NCBI GenBank assembly: GCA_038030265.1
Contig: CM075939.1
Coordinates: 42,451,253 to 42,515,252 of the forward strand
Reading direction: 5' to 3'
DNA from: Corythucha ciliata
Taxonomy: Eukaryota; Arthropoda; Insecta; Hemiptera; Tingidae
Length of the DNA: 64,000 bases
Shown here piece after piece: positions 1-12,800 of this stretch; the first letter of the stretch is position 1, and each line of letters starts with the position of its first letter. A program made the position numbers and the translations under genes. The notes under the pieces are model-generated. The model had not been told where the DNA came from and searched no databases. It saw only the letters and a list, made by a program, of their open reading frames with translations.

Positions 1-2290
1 TTGTCATTTTTGCAGGGCACAGATCATCATTTTCAGTTGTGTCGAGGTGGGTACTGCAAGTTTAGCTGTTTTAAGGGTGGATAGATTCGTTTTTAGCACT
101 TTCAGGGCTCAAATTGTTAGTACGGACAGTACTAACGAATTCTAGAGCGTGACTATAGTCCTTTTGACTATTCTCAGGTTCAGAGGACGAATCGCTAGTT
201 TTGGTCAAAGTTAGGCGTGTGAATGTTTCGTTTAGTCATGTATAAGACGCAAATTGCCAGTTTTGGCATTAGACCACTCCCACGAACTAAACACAGTCTC
301 CTTCGCGTCAGTTTTAAGAGCTGCGGGATCTGCCAGGTCCAGCAACCAAAATGGCGCACAATTTAAATGTTTAACTCCTACCATGCACTCAAATTCACGC
401 ACGCTCGTTTCCTGACCCATATTTGGAGGTTGTAACCGCATCTGGCGAAGACTTCGCTGAGTTAAAGGTAAAATTATTGTGTACCGTGAGCTTGTTCAGG
501 GCACAACCCGAGTGAAACGACAAATTCAGGGGCACATTTACGTGAAATGCCAAGTTTGACCATTTTTTATTTTCAGATTAGGCATTTTAATTGCACGAAT
601 TGTCAGTTAAGCCCATATACATGCGTAAATGACTAGGTCGGCTATTTTTAGGGCATGAACCGTCTTCAGTTTTAGCGATTTTCAAGGCGCGGAGCCGTGT
701 CCCGGGCAAGAATGGTCCGTTGAGCCATTTTAGGGCGTAATTACAGTTTAACCAAGCCATTTTGTAGTGCGAGAGTAGTCAGTTTATCCAGTCCTTGGGA
801 ATCATGTAACCAAATATGGAAGGGGGGGGGGGCTTCGATCAGTTTGAAATGGCAGGACGGCTCATGTTCGGTGATGCGCGAACGCCAGTGGTCAGTTTAT
901 CGTTTTACGGGCGCGAATATAGCCGTGTTTGTCTACTTTTTCGGAGCACTTAGCCACTTTGATTGCGCGAATCGTCTATTGCCTCTGTAGGGCGCAAATT
1001 ATCAATTTAAAGTTTTTTAGAGCGTGAATTGCTAGTACGAGAATGACATTTTTAGGGCATAATTCGTCAGTTTTGACATTTTGAAGACATTATGAGGCTC
1101 AATTTGGCCATTTTTGTAGCGCGAATGGCGGATTTTGCCGTTTTTAGGACAGTAATCATCTCTTTAGGGCTTTTCAATACGCGAGTAGTCTGTTTTACCA
1201 GTTATAGGCCGCATAATAGTCAGTTGAACCAATTTTAGGGCGTGAATAACCAGTTTGGTCATTTCTTATAGCGCAAACTGTTGGTATCTAGTCATTTCTA
1301 GGGCATGACATGAATAGTCAGTGTGATGTTTTCAGGGCACAAATCCGTCATTTTAGTCGGTTGTAGCGTTCAAACTCAGTTTAGCCATTTTAAATGCACG
1401 AATCGTTTAATTTAACCGTCAGGATGCATCAGTCAGTTTTGGCATTTCCGTTCGTTAAGCCATTTGTAGGGCGCAAATGGCCAGTATGGTCATCGATGGG
1501 GAGTGAAAAGTCAGTGTGATATTTTGAGGTTCCCTTTTATTATGGTCAGAATGGTCAGTTTTGCCGCTTTTCGACCGAGAATTGGCAGTTTAGCTGTATA
1601 AAATGGCTTTCTATGCGCGAATGGTCAGTTTGGCATTTTTTAGGGCAGGAATAGTCTGTTTATTCAGTCATTTTCTAGGCGCGAATCGTCAGTTAAGTTA
1701 TTTTTTAGGGCGATTAGAGTCATTTTTGTCCATTTCATGGCTTTGATAGCCAGTTTTGCCATTTTTAGAGCTCATTGTCGTGAGCTTTGTCATTTATAGG
1801 GCGCGAATAATATGGCAAACGAATGTGAGAATGGTCAGTTTGGCCATTTCTGGCGCACCAATGGTCGATTCTGTCATTTTCAGGATTGGAATCATCTATT
1901 CAGGTTTATCCAAGTCGCGAATCGTCTGTTTATGGCCGTATTACATGGCCTGGTAAAGTCAGTTTGGCCGTTTCTAAAACAGGAATCGCCAGTTGGGATG
2001 TTTTTAGCGCGCAAGTACTCAGTACAGCCATTTTCAAGGCGCGAATCGTCAGTTTTACTATTTTTAGGGCGCAAATTAGTACCGTCAAGCCAAGGCTCAA
2101 ATGGTCAGTTTTGACACTCTGGGCTCGCAAATGGTCGATTTTGCGCAGGTTTTTTTTTGGATAGGAATCATCTCTTTAGGCATTTTCAGGGAGAGGGGGG
2201 CCCAGCTTAGCCATTTTCATGGTACGTAGAGTCAGTTAGCCCATTTTGACTGTGGGAATAGTCAGTATCTCGGGAAATGAAAAACTGCCT
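1..2290 (+). repeat. Degenerate ~30 bp tandem array, family B, forward
   Basis: No gene is visible here. The stretch is built from loosely repeated units of about 30 bp with a core like CAGTTTTGCCATTTT followed by AGGGCGCGAAT, seen dozens of times with many substitutions and small indels. Short open frames in it encode only the repeat. The same family appears at 28920-30280 (same strand) and reversed at 30540-32440 and 56975-57830. Because the chitinase gene enters from the left, this is probably one of its introns, or DNA between it and missing 5' exons. Confidence 0.8.
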
Positions 2291-2521
2291 TGTCTTGAAT
2301 GAGAAATGATGAGCTCTTGAGAAGAAACCACCCTACTCTCAACGCGCGGGCCTCGGACCCCCCCCCCCATCTTATAACAAAGAACAACGCGTGTCTGTGC
2401 GTGCAGGAGAGCGTGATGTTCACTCATAAACCTTTCACATCGCGAAAAACAATGTTTTTTCCACTTTCCGATCGCCGTTCAACCGTCATTTTGCTCCTGT
2501 ACTTTTCTCATTCCTTTGCAG

Positions 2522-3883
2522 CGACAACTACGATGGAATTAATGACAACCAATACAATACCAGAAGCGACTGGTACATCCCACCCCCACCCTCACCATCC
2601 AGGCTATAGCCGAAGAATCTCATTTTTTATGTCGTATTTTTCTCTCTCCCATAGAATCAACAAAACCGGGAACACCCACCAAACGTCCAACAACAACTAC
2701 GACCACAAAAGACGAATGGTGGACCCCTGCAATGGAGACGACAACGACTCGAAAGCCTTCCGGTCAAACTGACAAACCGTCGGAAGAATCGGTACAAGTA
2801 TTAGAGTCCCTGAAGAGGTCCCGTTTCTCAACGTTCTTATTCTTATTCTTTTTTTAAATTTCAGGAGCAAAATCTTTGCAATAACGGACACTACTACCCA
2901 GTTCCCGGTAAATGCGACGGATTCTACATGTGCGTCAACGGCATTCTCATCGAACAAAAGTGCGCCCCGGGACTCAATTGGAACTCGGACGCGACGCGAT
3001 GCGACTGGGCTTTTAATGTCGCCTGCTCGAACACTAATTCTTGTGAGTCATTCATTTTTAAAACATCGCAGAAGTTAAAACGCCCCAATCATTTTTTTTG
3101 TGTGTGTGTGTATGTGCGTGTGGTTTAGTTGCTGTCGTGAGAAGCAGTGGCTGCAGCAAGGGACAGTTTGCCCCTCACCCTGAAAGTTGTAGAAAGTACC
3201 TGCAGTGCATGTGGGACAAATACGAGGTGACAACTTGCGCTCCTGGACTTCACTGGAATAACGTGAGTACCCCCCCCCCCCGCGACCAAGTGGGGGGATA
3301 AACAGAAACGTTTAAATTAAACCAAACTCGATTTCAACGTTTAATGATACGTTTTATCGTGATTAATTGTCCAATAATTTTTCGTTTGAACCTTGATTGA
3401 AATCATACACGCAGAATGTACTTAAGGCCAAGGCTGGTTTAGTCATGCCCCTGCTTTTTTTTCTCTCTCTCCCTTTTATTTTCACGAACATTAATGTGCT
3501 AAGCTCTTCCCAACTGCAAAATGGTTTACTTAGCCCCTTATTACTATTATTATTTGGCGTTATTGCCTAATTATTGGTACCCTCCGGTAATTTATTCGCC
3601 ATTTTAATCCTTTGCATTCCTTTTTTTAAACTGTCTTTAAATTCACGATCGTAGAACAAGAAAATTTGTGACTGGCCAGCGTCCGCCGGCTGTGACAAAA
3701 CACACAAGGGCGACTCCGACGTCGACTCTAGTTACAATCCGACGTCGTCGACTGAAACGTCAGTGTCAACGTCGTCAACCACGGAGTGGTCTTGGAAACC
3801 GGACGAACAGACCGAATGGTCTTGGACGTCGACAACGACTGAGGAGCCGTGGCCTGAGAAGCCATACGTCCATCCTTTGTCCG
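2522..3883 (+). CDS. Cht10: Chitinase exons 1-5: Thr-rich linkers and two CBM14 domains
   Basis: Sub-block of the chitinase. Exons 2522-2572 and 2655-2791 encode a Thr/Pro/Lys-rich linker with runs of Thr, probably O-glycosylated. Exon 2865-3042 is a complete peritrophin-A (CBM14) module with six spaced cysteines (starting NLCNNGHYYPVPGKCDGFY). A second CBM14 is split by an intron between the CAPGLHWNN and CDWPASAGC segments (3129-3262 and 3655-3883). The end of exon 5 adds a Ser/Thr/Trp-rich linker. A (GT)n-like run at about 3095-3120 precedes the exon 4 acceptor, and a C10 run follows the exon 4 donor. Confidence 0.9.
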
Positions 3884-6800
3884 GTAGATCATTATTTGAC
3901 GTGTTATAAGCAACATTAAAATTTTTATTTTTTGTATTATTTCTGTTAAAGGTTATTTCAAGGTGGTGTGTTACTTCACGAACTGGGCCTGGTACAGGCA
4001 GGGCAAAGGGAAATATCTTCCCGAAGACATCGACTCGGACTTATGTACGCATATCATTTACGGGTTCGCCGTTCTCGACTATTCGCAGCTGACTCTCAAA
4101 GCACACGACTCTTGGGCAGACTTTGACAACCGTAAGTCTGTCAATTTAGTTAAACTACTAAATTTACAAGGTACATTTAGTTCAATGTACTAATTTTTTT
4201 AATTTTTTCGACAGACTTCTATCAACGAGTGACATGGTTCCGGCGGAAAGGCGTCAAGGTGCTCTTGGCGCTCGGCGGTTGGAATGATTCGCAGGGTAAG
4301 TAAAATATAATACGGAAAAGTCGATTTCCACGCTTCATTCTCTCATTTTTCTCTTCTTCTCAGGTGACAAATACAGTCGACTCGTCAACGATCCAAACGC
4401 CAGAAGACGATTCATCGAACACGCCGTTCCATTCCTCCTGAAATATAAATTCGACGGTTTGGACCTCGACTGGGAATATCCGAAATGTTGGCAGGTAAAA
4501 CTTTCCTTTCAACATTTTCACCCCTCCTCTCTATTAATATTTTTATTTTTATATGTTTCAGACGGACTGCAACAAAGGTAAAGATTCGGACAAAGAGGCG
4601 TTCGGCGCTTGGGTTAGGGAGCTGAAGACGGAGTTCAAAAAACACGATCTTCTACTGTCAGCCGCCGTTACTCCCAGTAAAACGATCGTCGATGCTGGTT
4701 AGTTCGTCTTTTTTTGTTTTTTTACACGAATCGAATTTTCACACGTAAAAACTGACTCATCAACTCAACAGGTTATGACTTGAAATCAATGGCGGAAAAT
4801 CTCGACTGGATTTCTGTCATGACGTACGACTACCACGGACAGTGGGACAAAAAAACGGGTCACGTCGCCCCTATGTATGAACATCCCGACGATGATTTCT
4901 ACTATTTCAACGCCGTAATAATAGCTTAATTAATTAATTATTTTTTTGCCGATACTAATAATTAATTATGGCAATAGAACTATTCCATAAACTATTGGAT
5001 AGACGGAGGTGTTCCTAGAAGGAAAATTATCATGGGAATGCCTATGTACGGCCAAGGGTTCACCCTCGCCGACCCCAAAAACCACGACTTAAATGCTCCT
5101 GCTCCACGTAATTAACGATTTTTTTTGGTTTTTTTTTCGCTTAATTTCTTATTTTTTTCCTTCTGAAACAAAATAGGACCTGCCGAAGCTGGGGAGTTTA
5201 CAAGAGCTGCTGGATTTTTAGCTTACTACGAAGTAAGTCGCCCCTCCCGTGCAGGCATCATCCGTGATTATGCCTGCCCCCTCCCCGCCCCCCAAATAAG
5301 ACCACTGTTGTAACAATTTACTTTTTCGTAGATTTGTGACAAAGTTAAAAACAGAGGGTGGAAAGTGGTTCAGGACGATGAAAAACGAATGGGGCCCTAC
5401 GCATACCACGACACTCAATGGGTTGGCTATGACGATGTCGCTATGATCAAACTTAAGGTAACAAAAACTCACCCCTCCCCCTCTTACCCCTCCCGCGCGC
5501 TAATTATTTGGTTTTGTTCTTTAATAGTCCGATTACATTCGCAAAATGGACCTGGGTGGCGGTATGATCTGGGCTTTGGATTTGGACGACTTCAAAAACA
5601 CTTGCGGCGAGGGGAAACACCCTTTGTTGAACGTTATAGCTAAAACGCTTGCTGAGCCCGGTAAATTCATTTCTATTACTCCCGCTTTCTAATCGTGAAC
5701 GTACAAACCAAATATTTACCTCTAAATGTTCCAATTACACGATCCGGTTATTATGGGAGCAGTCGGGGCCGAATTGCTAAGGACGTCCACGCCCACTAAA
5801 AAAAAGGCCCAGAAAATTGCTGTTCCATAAAAATGAAGACCAGCTTCAAAATATCACAATTTTTGCGGCTATTCGTCAGCCACTGGGCGCTGTCAAAGGT
5901 GATAGGATAGACATCCGCGTTCGCTAAAAACAAACACTGAAACTTGCAATTTCTCGTAAACAAAGACCAGCAAGTGCTTGAAACTATAGCGTTTTCCGAA
6001 CCTTCAGCCACGGAACCTCTGATCTCGTGGATATTTAGCTCTAAAAAGTTGCAATTTTGTTGCTATTCGTCAAGACCGTGGGCACTGTCACGGCGGGTGT
6101 GCCCGCCGTTTTATCCACTTTATCAGTAAATTAGCAATTTTTCCTATGTTTCAGAAGAGAATTAGCTCTATTCTCAGTTTAAACTGAAAATCAGCGTTTT
6201 TCCTTATTAGCCGCAAAATAGCAGGTTTTCCCAAATTTTTGACACAAATCCCATTTTTTCACCATGTACTATGATTTAGCAATTTTTCACCAATGAATCA
6301 GACAATTTTTACCTACAACCATAAATTGGCGCATTTTCTCAATTTGAACCTCAAAGTTGCCTTCAGAATCCACGAATTGGCGTAGTTTCAATGTTTATGC
6401 AAAATGAAAATTATCACAATTTTAGCCGTGAAATAGTGCTTTTCCTCAATTTCACCCAAGAATTAGCGATTTTTCTTAATTTTAGCAGCCTTGCAGCGTT
6501 TGCTCTTGTCGCTCGAGAATTAGCGAATTTTCTCTAGTCACGAATTAGTTTTTTTTCTCAATTTAGGCTGGAAATGAGCCTCTCCCCAAATTTTAACTGG
6601 GCTGAAAATTGATTTTTTCGATATTAGCCGCAAATTAGCAGTTTTTTTTTTTTTACATTTGAGCACCGCATTAGCAATTTTGTTTTACTTTTAGCTATTT
6701 GATTAGCGCTTCTTCTCAGTTCTAGCCGCGAATCAGCGGATTTTCAAAAACATAAAGCCATGAATTTGCCGTTTGCAGGGTGACAAGGGTGGTGCGGTGA

Positions 6801-9800
6801 GAGGGGAGTAATCCCTTGAGAAGTCCTAAGACAAGGGTCGTCTAATTTGCAATTAATTAATTGCTGGGACACATAAAGAAAAAAGAACAGTTTTTCTCAA
6901 TTCTTTAGCCTTAAAGTTGCAGTTAAGTGCAGAGGCACGAAGCCGAGTATTCAAGTTAGAAATTTGAATACAATTTTGTCCGCGCATTTGTGGTTCTCCA
7001 CAAGTTTAGCCGTTGAACTAGCGCTTTTTCTCATTTTTAGCAGCGCAGTAGCGCTTCTAGCCCGTAAAGTAAATTTTCCCAATTTTAGCCACGAATTGGC
7101 GTTTTCCTATATTTTAGCCGCAGATTAGCAATGATTTTCCACTTTTAGCAGTGAATTAGCACTTATTTTTCATTGGAGTTGAAAATAAGAGTTTTTCTTA
7201 ATTTTGGCCGCGCTAATTAGTGATTTTTTCCTATTTTAGCCGCGTTGTTTTTTATATTTTAGCCCCGCCTGAGCATTTTTTTTTACTTTCTTCTATGGAT
7301 TAGCGCTTTTTTCAGTTTAAGCCAAGTGGCTTTCAGAAGCAACAGATTTTTGTTTTCTCAATTTTAGATGCGTATTAGTTTTTTTTTTATTTTTGTATCC
7401 AATTTTAGCAGTTTTAGGTATTAGCAGCGATTTTTCTCAATTAAATTGCGTTTTCTGTTACTTTTGCAGTGAATTAGCATCCAATCTCTTTTCTATATGC
7501 GAATTGTGCGACATATGCGAATTTTATATGGAATTTCAGTTGTGAATTCGTCCAATTTCAACCCTAATTAGCTTTGTTTTTGTCATGTGAATATATTAGT
7601 AGCTTTTTTTCTCAATTTTAGCCAAGGGCTGGCCCAAAAACAACAATTTTGCGTTGATTTCTACATTTTAGCCGTAGAATGGCCTTCATACAACGCGAAT
7701 CAGCGATTTTTTCACATTTAGGCGTGGAATTTTGATCGTGAGTCCACGAATCAGCGCTTTTTCGCAGTTATAGCCACGAATATTAGCTCTTTTTCCAAAG
7801 TTTTTGCCGCGTCAGCAATTTGCACGTTGACGATCAGCACAATGGTGCGGTTAAGGACCTAACAAAACAGGGGACGGCGTATTTTCTCCATTTTAGCCGC
7901 GATTTTTCCAAAATGTGAGCCACCAGAGAAGCGCTGCAGTGATTTAAATTGGCATCTACTCTCTTTTCTATATGCGAATTGTGCGATATATGTGAATTCT
8001 TATATGGAATTTCAGTTGTGAATTGACCATTTTTGCCCAATTGTAACCCTAATTGGCGTTGCATTTGTCATGTGAAATAGCAGCGTGTTTTCTCAATTTT
8101 TCCTGTTACTTTTGCAGTGAATTAGTATCTAATCTCTTTTCTATGTGCGAATTGCGCAACATATGCGTATTTTATGTTGAATTTCAGTTGTGAATTCGCC
8201 CAATTTTAACCGTAATTAGCTTTGTTTTTGTCATGTGAATGTATTAGTAGTGCTTTTTCTTACTTTTAGCCATGGGCTGAGCCCAAAAACAACACTTTTG
8301 CGTTGATTTCTCATTTTAGCATTCAAATTGCGTTTTCTGTTACTTTAGCAGTGAATTAGCATCTAATCTCTTTTCTATGTGCGAATTGTGCGACATATGC
8401 GTATTTTATGTAGAATTTCAGTTGTGAATTCGCCCAATTTTAACCTAATTAGCTTTGTTTTTTCATGTGTAGTGCTTTTTCTCACTTATAGCCATGGGCT
8501 GAGCCCAAAAACAACACTTTTGCGTTGATTTCTACATTTTAGCTGTAGAATGGCCTCCACACACGGCGATTTTTTCACATTTTGGCCTGGAATTTGGATC
8601 GTGAGACGACGAATCAGCGCTTTTTCGCAGTTATAGCCACGAATATTAGCTCTTTTTCCAAAGTTTTTGCCGCGTCAGTAAGTTGCACATTATTGATGAT
8701 CAGCACATTGGTGCAATTAAGGACAGGGGACGGTAATTTCTCCATTTTAGCCGCGATTTTTCCAAACACACTAAATTCACGTCTAAAATGGTGAAAGTGC
8801 TAATTCAAGGATAAAATTGGGGAGAAGTCGCTCATTAGCAGCTAAAATAGAGAAAAATCGCTAATTCACCGATGAAATTCAGAAAGGAGCACTGTAGTGT
8901 GCAAAAACTGCTAATTCACCGTTGAAATGGAGGAAACGCCAATTCTGAAGGTAACTTTATGGCCGAAAGTGACCAAAATTGCTAATCCGCGGCTAAATGG
9001 GGAAGAAGCGCTAATTTGCGGTTACAATTCAGAAACAACGTTAATTCTATGCGAAAATGGGGGAAAACTCTCATTGACGGCTCAATTGTGGAAAATCGCT
9101 AATTAAGCGGCTAAAATTAGGAGGAAGCGCTCATTAGTGGCTAAATAGAAAAAAAACAAAAATTCACGGCAAAAAAGAGAAAAATCGATTATTCGTGACT
9201 AAAATTATTGTGAAAAATCTTTGACAAAAACGCCTTAGCGTGAATTATCGACTTTTTTAAATTTAAGCCGCGTACTTGCCCTAAGATCAGCACTTTAGTG
9301 TCTTTTTCCCCAATTTTAACCGTAAAAGAGCCTCATTACAACTTGAATTAGCGATTTTTTATCATTTTTGTTTTTTCAAATATTGCATTAAAGAAATACC
9401 AAATCAGTTATTTTTTCTTCAATTTTTCTCAATTTTTGCTGAGAATTTGTGATTTTTGTTAATTTTAGCTAATTTTATTTATTTTTTTTTTAACTGTGAA
9501 TTAGCTCTTTATTTCACGATTATCCTCGAATTGGCGTTTTTTGAATTAGCTTTTTTTTCAATTTCAGCTGCAAATGTGAGCTTTTTATCAATTTTAATCG
9601 TGAATTAACGCTTTTTCCTAATTTTATCTGCAATTCCTTTTGCAGTACCTTTTTGTTGCAGTTTCCTTCATTTTTAGTCAGTTATATTGCCCAGACACAA
9701 CAAATTGGCGTTGTCTCGATTTTTTTTTTCAATTTTAGTCACAAATTAGCAATTTTTCTCATTTTTGGTCATGAATGGCAATATTGGTCAAAGAATCGGC

Positions 9801-12800
9801 AATCCGCGGTACAATTCGGGTTGAAACAAACTTTTGGCTTATTTTATTTATTATTAGAGCTTTTAGTTATTGTTAGAGAGTTATTAACGGTTGAAGTTTT
9901 TTTTAACGTTATTGTCTTTTCGGAGTCAGTTTTTTGAATGAGGAAGTAACACATTTTCCAAAACCATGCCGTCATGATAGCTTGGTCACCAAAACTCATG
10001 AAAACACGTTCCGTTCACATAAAATCAGGCCCTATATTTTTTTATTAATTTTTAAAACTATTGGGTTGCGGGACCCATTTGAAATAGGCTAGATAGACTG
10101 ATGACGCAATAACAGCCTTCGCATAACCTTCACAATGGCTTCCCACAAATCAAAAAATAGGACTTTAGAGAAAGGGGATGGTCAAGAAGGGGCAACACAT
10201 GATAACAGCCACGATGCGGATGGTTGGGAGGGGTCACGACCCCTTAGTTACGTCACGAGTCACATACCTGCCGTTTAAGGTAACAAAAAAAATTGGCAAG
10301 TTTTATTATTTCGCTATAAATCGAAATCAATCATTTACGCACTAATATTCAATTCCTGGTCATATTTAGTCATTTTCTTTGAAAAAAAAGGTCTCCAGCG
10401 ATTTTTATTTTTTATGTTACTTCCTCATTGGCAGTTTTTTGGAACTGTGGATTCCAGAAGGAGCCAAGTCCATGAAATTTGGCTTGTGGAATAGCCAACA
10501 TCTGTGAAATTGTGGTTGAAATAAACGAAATCTGCGAAATTAAGTTTTGAAAAAAACTTTGGATGTGTACCTATAAGACCCAAATTTACGAAATTCAAGT
10601 CTTGAACAAGGCGAATCCGGGAATTTAGTTTTTGAAAGAGCCAAATTGACTATCTGAAGCCAAACCTGCCTTTCAGAATGCGCCAATGCCACAAAATTTG
10701 GGTCTGGTAAGCGTGATAATCAGCGAAAATAACAAAATTCCTTGAAATTTTGTTTGGAAGATGCCCAATTTGAAACAGTTGGTTATGGAAAATCTCCAGC
10801 GAAGTTGTGGGTTGAGAAAGCCAGAATCACGAAATTTCCGAACGACGATTTTTTGTCGTTGTTAGGTTTTTGAATGAACCGAACCTGCCCTACTGATTAT
10901 TTTAAAGAGCTAAAACCCGCGAAATAGAGGCGAGAATCCCTGAAATTGTGTTTTTGAAAGGAGCCAAGTCCACGAAATGGGGTTCTGAACGGTCGAGAGT
11001 CTATAAAATTGGTTTTTGAAAGAGCGAAACTCACGAAATTGGGTTTTGGATGAAGCGAATTCCACTAAATTTGGGGTTTTAAAGTTCAAACCCCCCCCCC
11101 CCCAGAAATTGGATTTTGAACGAGATGAATCCGCCAAATTTAGTTTTGAAAGAGTGAAAATCCGCAAAACTGGCGTTTTCATGAGCCAAAATGACTGAAA
11201 TTTTGTTTTTGATAAAGGCCAAACGCGCATGATTGATTTTTAATTAGACTTTGAGCCAAATTGTCGGTCTAATGTTCTAGACTGTGGGGTGAATTTCATG
11301 TTTTTGAGTGAAATAGAGGCATGAGAGTGATTCAGTGGCTGGAATCGCTGTTTTGTTCTGCGAGTGGGCTTTTGCTCTTTGATCTCCGCCCTAGCGTTTA
11401 AAAATCGAGTTAGGGAGGAGTCGCGACTCACCAGGAATAATGAAGACCGGGACAATGGCGAAAGGGTGACTGTAGAGGGACGTTGTGTCTAAGCGCCGCT
11501 GCTTTGTTAAAAGGTGAACGTGGAAGATGTTGGGAAGTAGAAGTACTAGACGTTACAATAAGTGGAAAGGACAAAAAGGTGGACAATTTTGACCTCTCCC
11601 TAGACACCTGTAAAATGAGCCCGGACGCTCTAAAAAGTAGGACATGCCCGCGGAAAGTAGGACGTCTGGTCACCCCTAGACTGGACAGAACTTTGGTGGT
11701 GTCACACGATTGCCTTGACTGGTTACTAAGCTCCTTTATCGTCATCTTTTTCATTAATTTTGTAATTTTCCACCTTTTAGGCAGTGGATCCTGGGAAGTA
11801 CCAACGACGACTACCACCACTACTACCACCACCACCAGAAAACCGGTTGTTAAACCGACGAAAAAACCCGTCGTTGGCACCGTAAAACCTGGCGACGGGG
11901 ACGAGTCGACAACTAAACGTCCTAATAAAAGGCCCGTAAGTACTATTTTTGTATACTTTGGCTGCTGCACGTAATTTTTTATTTTAACGTGCCGAAAATT
12001 CACTTGGAATCCTAAAAGCGCATGATTGAAATTCGTTTTTAAAACCTCCTCATCCCGATGTAGCCCAAATTGAAGAGCCTGCGATTGCACCGTGTTGGAT
12101 TAAACATTAACAGAAACGCGTAAAATTACCCGTTAAAATAGTGCCTACCTTGTAAATGTATTTTTACAGTGGAGACGTCGTGGTTAGTTCCGATGATTGG
12201 TCGCTTACTTTAAATGGATGCACTGGTGGACAAAGAGGCAAGAGCAATTGCCACCCTCTCCACTAATGACGACTTTTATAGCTTGAAAACTTTAATGATT
12301 ACGTTAATATCAGAAATTCCAGTCAGTTTTCCTTAAAAGTGGTCCCAGGATTGTTTTGTTAAAAAAAATATTTATTGAAATTGTGGATGCGAGTAGTTCA
12401 TTTAGGCCGAAAAAAAAGATACCTTGGGTGAAGTTTCATGTTGGGTGGAGAGAGGGTGGTGGTGGAGAATTTTCGGGGGCCCAAATGGCTATTTTATAAT
12501 CAAACAAGCCAAAAAGTGCCAGGGATGGCTTTTCAGAAAATGGATGAGGAGGAGGGGGGTCTATTAGAGCTAAAACGGAAATTTCTTCAAAATTGAGATC
12601 TGAAAATTGCAATTTCGGTTAAATGAAGACCCGAAACTATAGCATTCTTGCAGGAATTAAAAGCCGAAACAAGCAATTTTGCGCAGTACCGGATTAATGG
12701 TGGCGGGGGGTCAGGAGAGGCATTTGCCCGAGGGCGAAGGGAAGCGGGAAGCTCCTAACATTCAAGTTTTAGTTGTGCACGTGTGAAATACTTCGTTTTC

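Noticed and set aside
2299..2772. 157-codon plus-strand open frame as a single exon
   Set aside because: Only two short parts are real coding sequence (2522-2572 and, in another frame, 2655-2791). The rest is intron, as shown by splice borders and phase.
11428..12090. 220-codon open frame on the minus strand opposite the linker exon, with a long Val run
   Set aside because: It is the complement of the ACC/ACT-rich Thr linker exon and continues into intron sequence. No family motifs; a shadow.
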